Assembly (NCBI GenBank): GCA_031255595.1
Contig: JAIRSF010000227.1
Location: 1 to 35,518 of the forward strand
Length of the DNA: 35,518 nt
From: Tannerella sp.
GTDB lineage: Bacteria > Bacteroidota > Bacteroidia > Bacteroidales > Tannerellaceae
Direction: 5' to 3'
Shown piece after piece: positions 8,926 to 16,903 of this stretch (position 1 is its first letter; each line of letters begins with the position of its first letter). The translations under genes were made by a program, and so were the position numbers. Under the pieces are notes generated by a model. The model was not told where the DNA came from and searched no databases. It saw only the letters and a list, made by a program, of their open reading frames with translations.

Positions 8926-10341
8926 ATGACAACACGTAGAGGTTTTCTAAAAGCAGCAACTATGGCATCTGCAGGATTAGCCATGGGGGGAGTACGATTG
9001 AACGCATCAAGTTATCGCCAGATTATCGGAGCGAATGAAAAAGTGAATCTGGCATGTGTAGGTATCGGTTTTCGTGGCGCCGAAATCATCCGGGAATTTG
9101 CAAAGACAGGACTGGCTAACGTTGTAGCTTTGTGCGACATAGACATGGGCGCCAAGCATACGCAGGAGATCATGAATATGTTTCCCAATGCCGCCCGGTT
9201 CAAAGATTTCAGGGTCATGTTCGACAAAATGGGGAATAAATTTGACGCCGTATGTGCCGGTATTCCCGATTTTGCACATTATCCGGTAGTCATGCATTCC
9301 ATTAAAGAGGGAAAACACATCTATGTTGAAAAACCGATGTGCCGTACGTTCCTCGAAGGCGAACTGATGATCGAAGCGGCGAAGAAAAATCCGAAAATAG
9401 TCACTCAGATGGGTAATCAGGGACATTCGGACGCCAACTATTTTCAGTTTAAAGCATGGAAAGAAGCCGGTATCATAAAAGATGTGACGGCTGTTACGGC
9501 TCATATGAATTCATCCCGCCGCTGGCATGGATGGGATTCGCGTATCTATAAATATCCGGCGCCGAATCCGATGCCTGCAGGTATAGACTGGGATACATGG
9601 AATATGGCCGTTCAGTACCATGAGTTTAATGAAAAATATCATTATGGAAACTGGCGTTGCTGGTATGATCTGGGAATGGGTGCTTTGGGTGATTGGGGCG
9701 CTCACATATTGGATACGATACATGAATTTCTGGAACTGGGGTTACCCTACGAAATAAACCCGTTGATGCTGAAAGAGCATAATGACTATTTCTTCCCGAT
9801 GTCTTCCACGATTCTGTTCCGTTTTGCCGAAAGAAAGAAGATGCCGGCGGTTGATATCACATGGTACGACGGAGTAGACAATGTACCGCAAGTGCCGGAA
9901 GGATACGGCGTATCGGAAGTCGATCCGAATATACCTGCGGTGGCCGGAGGAAAATTGCAACCGTTGAAATTGAATCCCGGAAAAGAGATTTACAGTAAAA
10001 CGTTGACATTCAAAGGCGGATCTCATGGAAGTACGCTTTCGATTATTCCGCAGGAAAAGGCGAAAGAAATGGAATCCAAATTACCGGAAGTGCCGAAATC
10101 TACTTCAAACCACTATGCCAACTTCCTGTTGGCGTGTCAGGGTAAAGAAAAGACCCGTTCGCCGTTTGAAATTGCCGGCCCGTTAAGCCAGGTATTCTGT
10201 TTGGGAGTAATGGCGCAACGCCTGAATACGAAATTGGAATTTGACTCTGTGAAAAGACAGATCACAAACAATCCGTTTGCGAACGCAATGCTTGCCGGCG
10301 CTCCTCCGCGTTTGGGATGGGAAGAATACTATAAAATCTAA
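8926..10341 (+). CDS. Tat-exported Gfo/Idh/MocA-family oxidoreductase
   Basis: The 471-residue product begins with a twin-arginine signal (TTRRGFLKAATMASAGLAMG), so it is probably folded with its cofactor and then exported. The NAD(P)-binding domain follows (VGIGFRGAEIIREFA, then VVALCDID), with the family signature VEKPMCRTFLEGELM near 140 and QMGNQGHS. The C-terminal part resembles the domain seen in many Bacteroidetes and Planctomycetes members (WHGWDSRIY, LGDWGAHILDTIHEFLELG). Substrates of this class are usually sugars or glycosides, but the specific one cannot be read from the sequence. It is monocistronic, flanked by divergent prmA and convergent regulator genes. The open frame extends 89 codons upstream, but the promoter and Tat signal fix the start here. 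Confidence 0.9.
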   Translation: MTTRRGFLKAATMASAGLAMGGVRLNASSYRQIIGANEKVNLACVGIGFRGAEIIREFAKTGLANVVALCDIDMGAKHTQEIMNMFPNAARFKDFRVMFDKMGNKFDAVCAGIPDFAHYPVVMHSIKEGKHIYVEKPMCRTFLEGELMIEAAKKNPKIVTQMGNQGHSDANYFQFKAWKEAGIIKDVTAVTAHMNSSRRWHGWDSRIYKYPAPNPMPAGIDWDTWNMAVQYHEFNEKYHYGNWRCWYDLGMGALGDWGAHILDTIHEFLELGLPYEINPLMLKEHNDYFFPMSSTILFRFAERKKMPAVDITWYDGVDNVPQVPEGYGVSEVDPNIPAVAGGKLQPLKLNPGKEIYSKTLTFKGGSHGSTLSIIPQEKAKEMESKLPEVPKSTSNHYANFLLACQGKEKTRSPFEIAGPLSQVFCLGVMAQRLNTKLEFDSVKRQITNNPFANAMLAGAPPRLGWEEYYKI

Positions 10342-10373
10342 GCGTCTTGTTTTACGCCGGATAAGCGGGAAAA

Positions 10374-10404
10374 ATGGGCTGTCCTTACCGAAAGGACGGC
10401 CCAT
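10374..10404 (-). terminator. Terminator shared by the oxidoreductase and LytTR genes
   Basis: Arms 10374-10386 and 10392-10404 form a 13-bp stem with one G-U pair and a 5-nt loop. In the minus transcript it is followed by a run of five U. The stem contains the stop codon and last codons of the LytTR regulator gene. The plus side has only a weak T-tract, so it acts best for the minus strand. Confidence 0.7.
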
Positions 10405-11164
10405 CTTGCGTTTGTTCGTTAACGATCCAACTCTTAAACTCAGCCGCTTTGTTTTTACTGATGTATATACGTTCGGGAACTTCTGTGTCCAGCGTTATCA
10501 ATAAACGGTTATCGAACCAGATTGTTATATTTTTTACACTGTTACGGGCAATGATAAATTGTTTGTTGGCGCGGCAGAAATCGACAGGATTCAATGACGC
10601 GGATATTTGTTCCAATGTTTTGGAAAAAGGGTATGATTCTCCGTTTTTCAGGAAGATACGGGTGGTTTTGTCCGTTGTATAGAAACAGGAAACATCCGGT
10701 AAATCGACCGGAATCAATTTGTCTTTTACGGGTATCAACAGTTTGTCTTTATATCGTGGAGTAGGGGTGAGTTGTGTCAGGCGCGACAAGTACTCAACGA
10801 TGTCGGATCTTTTCCATTTGCCGAATTTTTGCAATGCCCGCTCCAGTTCGTCGGATTTGATCGGTTTCAGCAAATAGTCGATGCTGTTTACCTTAAAGGC
10901 TTCGATTGCATATTCATCATAGGCGGTCGTAAAGATGATGGGGGTTTCGACTTCTATGGCGTCGAAAATGGAAAAAGCGGAGCCGTCCGATAAATGAATA
11001 TCCATTAATATAAGATCCGGCAACGGATAGGTGCGCAGCCATTGGATCGTTTGGCTGATACTTTCTGTGTTACCGGTTATTTCAATGAGCGGATCTATCT
11101 CGTTGAGTATATCCACAAGATTCTCATAGGCCGCAGTTTCGTCTTCAACGATCAGTACTTTCAT
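10385..11164 (-). CDS. LytTR-family response regulator
   Basis: The 259-residue protein has an N-terminal receiver domain (about 1-120) with acidic pocket VEDE, phospho-acceptor Asp55 in LILMDIHLSDG, the FTTAYDEYA switch segment and Lys100 in DYLLKPI. A C-terminal LytTR DNA-binding domain (about 148-250) includes FCRANKQFIIARNSVKNI. Proteins of this type bind direct repeats upstream of target genes. It starts 6 nt after the stop of the adjacent sensor kinase, so the two form one two-component operon. The targets are not visible. A terminator hairpin overlaps its stop codon. Confidence 0.93.
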   Translation of the reverse strand: MKVLIVEDETAAYENLVDILNEIDPLIEITGNTESISQTIQWLRTYPLPDLILMDIHLSDGSAFSIFDAIEVETPIIFTTAYDEYAIEAFKVNSIDYLLKPIKSDELERALQKFGKWKRSDIVEYLSRLTQLTPTPRYKDKLLIPVKDKLIPVDLPDVSCFYTTDKTTRIFLKNGESYPFSKTLEQISASLNPVDFCRANKQFIIARNSVKNITIWFDNRLLITLDTEVPERIYISKNKAAEFKSWIVNEQTQDGPSFR

Positions 11165-11170
11165 CTGTTA

Positions 11171-12184
11171 TCACATGAATAATGGTAAATATACATAAAA
11201 CATATCTCCGTCGTCTTTTGTCCTGATTTGTCTGTTCATTAACAGCGAGAACCGGTTATTCAGGTTCTCAAGGCCGGTTCCGTTTGTTTCGGGAGGGGAG
11301 AGTTTCGGATAGATAGGATTGGAAATGACTAATTCCTTTTGTTCGTTCTGCCGGATTGTAACGACCATTTTATGTTCACTGTCGATCCGGTTGTGGACTA
11401 CCACATTCTCAACGATGGGCAAAATAGAGAGAACCGGCAGTTTGAAGGATATCATTTCAGGATCTACATCTACCTTAAATTCCAGCTTATTGGCAAAACG
11501 TACCTCCATCATGTAGAAGAACGCATCGACAAATTCCAATTCTTCTCCAAGCGTGACCAATCCTTTTTTGTCACTTTGTAGGATGTAGCGGAATACATCC
11601 GACATCTTATTGACGTAGGTGAGTGTGTTCTCGTCGTTTTTTTTGCGGATCAGCGCCGTCAACCCGTTTAACGAATTGAAGAAGAAATGGGGGTTGATCT
11701 GGCTCATCAGGGCGTCGTAACGGCTCTGGAGATTTATCATTTTGAGATGTTCGATCTCCTGTTCTTTTTTTCGCTGTACCGAATATAATTGGTAAGTATG
11801 TCCCATAAAGGTCGAAAGAAAACATACGACAAAGAACTGAAAGACGAGTACACTCCCGAAATGACTTGCTTTGGAATAAAACAATACGGTCATTACGACA
11901 AAAACACCGTAACCGGTAAGGCAGATAAACGCATTATACAAAAAACGTTTCTTGAACGACAACGTATTCAGTTTCCGCATATTGGACATTAATAGTATGA
12001 AAATCAATATACAGAAGAACAGATAACGAAATGTAAAATATAACAGGTGATTTGTATACTCCGCTCCTTTCAGAAAGTCCAGTTCCCAGGGCAGGCAGAC
12101 AATATTGGGATATGTAATAAAAACAGCGCTGATTAAACTGATCAGAAATATTTTGAAAGGTGTATGTTTGTCTAAAATGTTCAT
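11171..12184 (-). CDS. LytS-type sensor histidine kinase (His_kinase family)
   Basis: The 337-residue protein has about four membrane helices in the first 128 residues and no large periplasmic domain. A coiled-coil linker (about 134-160) follows, then the His_kinase motif SQINPHFFFNSLNGL with phospho-acceptor His166. The ATPase part has IVENVVVH as N-box and NGTGLENLNNR as G-box. The membrane segments probably sense a small or lipophilic signal or the membrane state. It is the first gene of the operon with the LytTR regulator. The kinase-before-regulator order and family pairing are typical of Bacteroidetes. Confidence 0.92.
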   Translation of the reverse strand: MNILDKHTPFKIFLISLISAVFITYPNIVCLPWELDFLKGAEYTNHLLYFTFRYLFFCILIFILLMSNMRKLNTLSFKKRFLYNAFICLTGYGVFVVMTVLFYSKASHFGSVLVFQFFVVCFLSTFMGHTYQLYSVQRKKEQEIEHLKMINLQSRYDALMSQINPHFFFNSLNGLTALIRKKNDENTLTYVNKMSDVFRYILQSDKKGLVTLGEELEFVDAFFYMMEVRFANKLEFKVDVDPEMISFKLPVLSILPIVENVVVHNRIDSEHKMVVTIRQNEQKELVISNPIYPKLSPPETNGTGLENLNNRFSLLMNRQIRTKDDGDMFYVYLPLFM

Positions 12185-12200
12185 TTTTAATTATTTTCCA

Positions 12201-12230
12201 CAAAGATAATTTTTTTGCGGTGCAAATTTA
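12201..12230 (-). promoter_or_regulatory. Candidate promoter boxes for the LytS-LytTR operon
   Basis: Two minus-strand -7-like boxes precede the kinase start: TATCTTTG (plus 12201-12208) and TAAATTTG (plus 12223-12230). The second leaves a more normal leader length. Neither has a TTG at standard spacing, so which is used is open. Confidence 0.45.
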
Positions 12231-12298
12231 CTCATTTACTTTTTTAATTCATTATTCTTTTGACAATAACGAAAAAGAGAGGACTTAAAAAGAAAAAA

Positions 12299-12306
12299 TA
12301 CCTTTG
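12299..12306 (+). promoter_or_regulatory. Orphan plus-strand -7 box
   Basis: TACCTTTG, followed by GC as in many Bacteroidetes promoters, points right into the 3' end of the opposite DUF4130 gene. No plausible plus-strand gene follows and no TTG lies at standard distance. It could start an antisense or small RNA, or be chance. Confidence 0.3.
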
Positions 12307-12393
12307 CGCGACGGCAATCCGAATCCCGGAAAATTTGAGGTTTTAGCCCTTTGCTCCGGCGCAGTCTTCCCATTACGAATCAACGTTTGCTTT

Positions 12394-13203
12394 TCAGGTG
12401 GGCGGGCCTGTTGTTTGTCGCATGGGAAACATAGCGTCGTTACCGGATTTTTCCGTCAGATATTGCCAGAACCTGACGGGCATGTTTTTCTTATGGAGGC
12501 GCGGATTGATACGTTCTTTGATCGTCATAGCTTTGAAATAATTTTTCCACAAATCCTGAAATAGTTTTTCATCTTCCGCCATCAGCGATTCGTCCAATTT
12601 GCCGCTTAATAGATGGTCGCCGCCGGCAAACGTGATTTCTTTGACAGTATGTAAATCGTAGAAGTAGCCGTATTTGCGGCGCAGATCGTAGATGACCCAT
12701 TGCTGGTCGGCGAAACGGTCGGCAAAATGACCGACCGCTAACGGCAGCGCATTGTAGATCGGATTGATAGGGGCAAAAAAGATATCGTCGGCCGCTTTCC
12801 GAAAGCGTACGAATTGCCGGATGTATTGCGCTTCGTGGCTTACCTTGCGGGCTATTTTTTCCACTTCAAGTATATCCGCATCGCCAAAGTTGTATTCAAT
12901 CTTCCGGTTCGCGGCAAATATTTTGCACAGATAGCGGAATAACAATTCATCGCTTCCGTCCAATTCGGACAACCATACGTGAAACAGCATGTTGCGAACA
13001 TTCTTTTGCACTTTTTTCTCCAATGCCCTCCATACACGATTCGCATGTTCTTCCCCGGTAACGACCGTATGGACGGTTTCCGCAAACAGGGGAGGGATAT
13101 CGCCGGCCTGAAGAAGTTTTTCAGGGAAAATATTCAGGCTATATGCGTCGAAAACGGCACATAACAGTCCTTCAAATGTTTTATCATAAAAAAAGAGGGT
13201 CAT
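12394..13203 (-). CDS. DUF4130 / TIGR03915-type putative DNA-repair protein
   Basis: The 269-residue protein matches the family that starts with a short hydrophobic strand and FEGLLCAVFDAY (about 10-21) and has a conserved C-terminal half with RFVRFRK, DIFFAPINP, HFADRF, WVIYDLRRKYGYFYD and LWKNYFKAMTIKERINPRLHKKNMP. This domain is also known fused to UdgX-type uracil-DNA-binding proteins, which is why it is predicted to act on DNA. Its start overlaps the stop of the radical-SAM gene by 4 nt (ATGA), so the pair is translationally coupled. The biochemical activity is unknown. Confidence 0.88.
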   Translation of the reverse strand: MTLFFYDKTFEGLLCAVFDAYSLNIFPEKLLQAGDIPPLFAETVHTVVTGEEHANRVWRALEKKVQKNVRNMLFHVWLSELDGSDELLFRYLCKIFAANRKIEYNFGDADILEVEKIARKVSHEAQYIRQFVRFRKAADDIFFAPINPIYNALPLAVGHFADRFADQQWVIYDLRRKYGYFYDLHTVKEITFAGGDHLLSGKLDESLMAEDEKLFQDLWKNYFKAMTIKERINPRLHKKNMPVRFWQYLTEKSGNDAMFPMRQTTGPPT

Positions 13204-14468
13204 TCGGGAAAAACAATAGATAATTGCCGTTCGTCGTGTATCATTTTTTTCTTTTTGGGTTCGGTCAGTACTTTTCGTACATATTCCGGCGTGACTTCGT
13301 TGACCGTATTTACCGGCAGTTCGCGGCAGGTAATGAAGTAGCGGGCTTTTTTCATTACGATGCCGATTTTTTTCAGTTGTTCCGACGTTAGCCGTCCGAA
13401 TTTTCGAGCGGATATAATCAGTCCGGCCGATTTTACGCCTATACCCGGAACGCGGAGGATCATCCGGTAGTCCGCCGTATTAACATCGACCGGAAACTGT
13501 TCGGGATGGCGCAGCGCCCAGGCCAATTTGGGATCTATCTCCTGATCGAGGTCAGGGAAACGATCGTCTACAATTTCGTCGGCGCGAAATTCGTAGAAAC
13601 GCATCAGCCAATCTGCCTGATACAGCCGGTTTTCACGAACGAGCGGCGCCTGCCGCAAAGCGGGCAATCGTTTGTCGTATGAATTGACGGGTATAAACCC
13701 CGAATAATAAACACGTTTCATACTCGGACGTTTATACAGGGCGGAGGAGATATACAATATGTCTTTATCGGACTCCGGCGTTGCCCCTACAATCATCTGG
13801 GTGCTTTGTCCGGCCGGAACAAAACGGGGCGTATGACGGAATTTACGCCGGTCTTCGAGGCTTTGCAGCATCCCTTGCTGAATATATCGCATTGGTGCAA
13901 AAACGCTTTGAAAATCTTTTTCCGGCGCCAGGAGTTTCAGGTTTTGCTCGGTCGGTATTTCCAGGTTTACACTCATACGATCGGCATAAAGTCCGCCTTC
14001 GTTAACCAATTCCCGGCTACATCCGGGGATACTTTTCAGATGTATATATCCGTTAAAACGGTGTACGGTGCGCAGGTCTTTGACGACACGCACCATTCGT
14101 TCCATCGTATAATCCGGATTGCGAACTACGCCCGAACTGAGAAACAGGCCTTCGATATAATTACGGCGATAAAATTCGATGGTTAATTCCACTAATTCGC
14201 TTACGCTGAACGTGGCCCGTTTCAGGTCATTGCTTTTCCGGTTGATGCAATAGGCACAATCGTAAATGCAGTGGTTCGTGAGCATGATTTTCAGTAACGA
14301 GATACACCGCCCGTCCTCCGTAAAACTGTGGCAAACGCCCATCCCGCCGACGGTATTTCCGATGCCGCCGGAAGAATTGTTGCGTACCGTTCCGCTCGAA
14401 GCGCACGACACATCGTATTTTGCCGATTCCGCCAAAATCTTTAGCTTGTCTAATACGGTTTCGTTCAT
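13200..14468 (-). CDS. Radical-SAM putative DNA modification/repair protein (TIGR03916-type)
   Basis: The 422-residue protein has a radical-SAM cluster motif CIYDCAYC (Cys67, Cys71, Cys74) and a C-terminal helix-hairpin-helix segment (LRVPGIGVKSAGLIISARKFG, about 327-360) as in DNA glycosylases and other DNA-binding proteins. This combination is why the family is predicted to modify or repair DNA. An ATG at 14537 would add 23 residues, including two Cys, that do not look like the family; MNETVLDKLKILAESAKYDV is the usual N-terminus. It is coupled to the DUF4130 gene. Substrate and chemistry are unknown. Confidence 0.9.
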   Translation of the reverse strand: MNETVLDKLKILAESAKYDVSCASSGTVRNNSSGGIGNTVGGMGVCHSFTEDGRCISLLKIMLTNHCIYDCAYCINRKSNDLKRATFSVSELVELTIEFYRRNYIEGLFLSSGVVRNPDYTMERMVRVVKDLRTVHRFNGYIHLKSIPGCSRELVNEGGLYADRMSVNLEIPTEQNLKLLAPEKDFQSVFAPMRYIQQGMLQSLEDRRKFRHTPRFVPAGQSTQMIVGATPESDKDILYISSALYKRPSMKRVYYSGFIPVNSYDKRLPALRQAPLVRENRLYQADWLMRFYEFRADEIVDDRFPDLDQEIDPKLAWALRHPEQFPVDVNTADYRMILRVPGIGVKSAGLIISARKFGRLTSEQLKKIGIVMKKARYFITCRELPVNTVNEVTPEYVRKVLTEPKKKKMIHDERQLSIVFPE

Positions 14469-14559
14469 AATATGACGAAGATAATAATATGTTGAAATAC
14501 AACTTTTGCCTTTTTTTACATTGCCGCCGGAACACAATCTTACGTGTAAAAACGAACAT

Positions 14560-14577
14560 ACATCCGGTTACGGATGT
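14560..14577 (-). terminator. Short hairpin after pepC
   Basis: A perfect 7-bp stem with a 4-nt loop (14560-14566 and 14571-14577) lies 35 nt past the pepC stop. A T-run follows only after 8 nt in the minus transcript, so a terminator role is tentative. Confidence 0.3.
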
Positions 14578-14611
14578 TAATTTGACGGGCGTCTGCGAAT
14601 GTTGACGATTC

Positions 14612-16009
14612 CTATTCTTCTTCGGCGAACATGGGATCCCATGCGGGAAGGCGTATCGGTTTCTGCTTCAGCACCTCTTTTGTTTTGTCGGTAATGTATT
14701 GTTTTTCCACCACTAAGCGGAACATATATTCGTTGAACCATTCGTCGGTCATGATGAGGTGTCCGTTGTTGGCGCCGGGGCCCCAACTGTTTTCTACCAT
14801 CCATTTTTTCGGTTTGCCGTATTCGTCCAGGTCTACGGCCATCAGTGTCATGGCGTGCGACGAACCGCTGCTGAATGTCCGGATACGTTGTTTCTTATCC
14901 ATGCCGAAAGAGGTGCCGAATAATGACGCATAATCGAAATTTTGTATGTCCAGCAGTCCGCGTTCGCGATCAAGGTATTTGCCGACGTCGCATGAGAAGT
15001 ACATCATTGTACTGTCTTTGATCGAACGTATGGCCATCTCTTTGATATCGTCGATCGGAAGGTTCACGTATGTCCAGTTCTCACCGTCGTAGGCATGGCG
15101 ATCGAAATCTATTTCGTAAAGTTTGTAGTATTCACGACTCGGATCGTTCATCAGCATGACATAATTATTTTTCAGATCCGCACCGATATATTCTTTATAG
15201 AAGGATAGGGGAGTGTATTCTTTTGTGGATACGGGATTTCCTCTTGCATCTTTCAATGTCCAGGCGAAACGGGCAGGCGGTTCGCCGAGTGTCAATACAA
15301 GCATCCGGTAGATAACTCCCAGCATTTCCGTTTTTTGTTTTTGCAGGCCGGTAGGGGATGTTCCGTTGGCGGATGCTTCCCGCAGATTCAATCCGAACTC
15401 ATTTAGTTTCAGCTTGAGCAGGCTTGCCATCTGGCGGGTGTTTTCGCTGCTGAAAGTTTCAATCATCACATCGGCGGGTACTACCCCGTATTTGGTGAGT
15501 ATATCCGCAACGCCGGTGAATTGTCCGCCGTCGCTCAGCGGATTTTTAAACAGCCATTCTACCGTTTTATCTTCCATTGGTTTATCGCGGGTGTCGATGA
15601 TACCCTGGAGGAAAAGGTTTGATTTTTCCAGTTGATCCCAAAAGAATGGGTATGTATGGGAAAACTGAAAATCTCTCAGGTTGTAATTGTTTATGATTTG
15701 TGAGCGAAAAACATTGAGGCCGGTGAATAGCCAGCAACGTCCCGATGATTTCTGGTTTGTGATCCCTTTACTGTCTACTTTGTGGGAAAAATAGGTGTCA
15801 AAATGATTTTTATTCTGATAGTTAACGGCCAGCTTGTTGATGTCGTTGTGTGTGATTGCATTTTGCAGCGCTTTGTCGGACGACGTTCCTTTGTAGGATT
15901 GCTTGATTTGTTGAAGCATTTCGGATGTGATACCGCCTTGGGGGTTTTGCCCGGATACCGGAATGGCCATGAGTAGTCCGATGCAGAGGATAAACCTATT
16001 TTTTTTCAT
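14612..16009 (-). CDS. pepC: Exported C1-family aminopeptidase (bleomycin hydrolase / PepC type)
   Basis: This is a papain-fold cysteine peptidase of family C1B. The catalytic set is visible: Gln86 and Cys92 in QKSSGRCWLF, His385 in GSSHAMTL and Asn407 in VENSWG. The C-terminal LPAWDPM is the conserved tail that in bleomycin hydrolase feeds into the active site and sets aminopeptidase specificity; here it is followed by FAEEE. Unlike classical cytoplasmic PepC, the protein starts with a signal peptide (about 1-20, ending VSGQ), so it probably works in the periplasm on imported peptides. It is monocistronic with a long leader and strong promoter. Confidence 0.93.
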   Translation of the reverse strand: MKKNRFILCIGLLMAIPVSGQNPQGGITSEMLQQIKQSYKGTSSDKALQNAITHNDINKLAVNYQNKNHFDTYFSHKVDSKGITNQKSSGRCWLFTGLNVFRSQIINNYNLRDFQFSHTYPFFWDQLEKSNLFLQGIIDTRDKPMEDKTVEWLFKNPLSDGGQFTGVADILTKYGVVPADVMIETFSSENTRQMASLLKLKLNEFGLNLREASANGTSPTGLQKQKTEMLGVIYRMLVLTLGEPPARFAWTLKDARGNPVSTKEYTPLSFYKEYIGADLKNNYVMLMNDPSREYYKLYEIDFDRHAYDGENWTYVNLPIDDIKEMAIRSIKDSTMMYFSCDVGKYLDRERGLLDIQNFDYASLFGTSFGMDKKQRIRTFSSGSSHAMTLMAVDLDEYGKPKKWMVENSWGPGANNGHLIMTDEWFNEYMFRLVVEKQYITDKTKEVLKQKPIRLPAWDPMFAEEE

Positions 16010-16078
16010 TGTCGTGTGGGGTTATAAAGTTATTCAACTTTCGCAAGTGTATCAAACTCGCCGGTTTATGATAAAAGT

Positions 16079-16146
16079 GTAGCATAATGTTTTAGTCATT
16101 AATTAACAATAAATACCTCTATGGAACAATAAAACAATTATGCTAC
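16079..16146 (-). promoter_or_regulatory. Inverted repeat in the pepC leader
   Basis: Perfect 10-bp arms at 16079-16088 and 16137-16146 are separated by 48 nt. The upstream arm lies at the predicted pepC transcription start, so the transcript 5' end could fold into a closed stem, or the arms could bind a regulator. Confidence 0.45.
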
Positions 16147-16150
16147 GGCG

Positions 16151-16180
16151 CAAAAGTACAACTATAATTCCGAAACTCAA
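16151..16180 (-). promoter_or_regulatory. Promoter for pepC
   Basis: On the minus strand TTG (plus 16178-16180), a 19-nt spacer and TACTTTTG (plus 16151-16158) match the Bacteroidetes consensus. The leader to the pepC ATG is about 130 nt. Confidence 0.7.
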
Positions 16181-16244
16181 AATTATTTCGGTTCAAATAA
16201 AAAATTAATATTGTCCGGTGATATTTTCATTGAAAAATTTATGC

Positions 16245-16252
16245 TAATTTTG
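16245..16252 (+). promoter_or_regulatory. Possible -7 box for the GNAT gene
   Basis: TAATTTTG matches TAnnTTTG and lies 33 nt before the GNAT start. No TTG is found at 19-22 nt upstream. Confidence 0.35.
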
Positions 16253-16284
16253 GGCGGCATACGAGATACACTCATTTCAAAACG

Positions 16285-16836
16285 ATGAAGATAGAAATAG
16301 CGAGAACGGAAGATATTGACGATATTATGGACGTATTTGAGGCGGCTAAACGCTTCATGCGTCAGACCGGGAATATAAAACAATGGGTCGACGGGTATCC
16401 GCACAGGGAATTGATACTGGATAATATCAGGGCGCAGGATTTCTATGTATGCCTGTCGGATGACGGGCAAATGGCAGGAGTATTTTATTTTAAAATGGAA
16501 GAAGATAAGACATACGCTCATATATATGACGGCGAATGGCTGAACGACGAGCCTTACGGGGTTGTTCATCGGATCGCTTCGAACGGCACGCGGAAAGGTA
16601 TCGCTGCTTTTTGCTTGCAATGGTGCCTTGAGCAATGTGGTAATGTGCGGGTGGATACACATCGTGATAATAGGGTGATGCAGGCCGTTTTAAGAAAAAA
16701 CGGCTACCGCCGGTGCGGGATCATTTATATTGCAGACGGAACGGAACGTATTGCCTTTCAGAAATCACTTATAAATCCACTCCCCAAAGCGCATTTACCG
16801 GAAGACAGGACTCATTTCCACAAGGCGTGCGAATGA
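16285..16836 (+). CDS. GNAT-family N-acetyltransferase
   Basis: The 183-residue protein shows a GNAT fold: an N-terminal helix pair (EDIDDIMDVFEAAKRFMRQTG), a substrate region with IKQWVDGYP, a central strand VFYFKMEED, the acetyl-CoA loop and helix VHRIASNGTRKGIAAFCLQWC (about 94-114), and the late VDTHRDNRVMQAVLRKNGYRRCGII segment typical of the family. The acceptor cannot be predicted. The last 20 or so residues (after IAFQKS) are outside the usual fold end, and the final codons lie in a dispersed element. It is 67 nt before the aldo/keto reductase and could share its transcript. Confidence 0.85.
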   Translation: MKIEIARTEDIDDIMDVFEAAKRFMRQTGNIKQWVDGYPHRELILDNIRAQDFYVCLSDDGQMAGVFYFKMEEDKTYAHIYDGEWLNDEPYGVVHRIASNGTRKGIAAFCLQWCLEQCGNVRVDTHRDNRVMQAVLRKNGYRRCGIIYIADGTERIAFQKSLINPLPKAHLPEDRTHFHKACE

Positions 16837-16862
16837 AGTTAAAATGGGCTGAGCAAGATTTT
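16818..16862 (+). repeat. Dispersed 46-nt element, copy 1
   Basis: This stretch aligns with 22779-22824 at about 36 of 46 positions with one gap. All substitutions I count are transitions. It covers the last codons and stop of the GNAT gene and continues into the spacer before the aldo/keto reductase. Confidence 0.45.
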
Positions 16863-16903
16863 CGGCATGGACACATTTTATAAAACATAAAAACACAAAA
16901 CGT

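Noticed and set aside
12304-12564. Plus-strand open frame of 86 codons after the orphan promoter box
   Set aside because: It begins with TTG, lies mostly antisense to the DUF4130 gene and has no recognisable motif.
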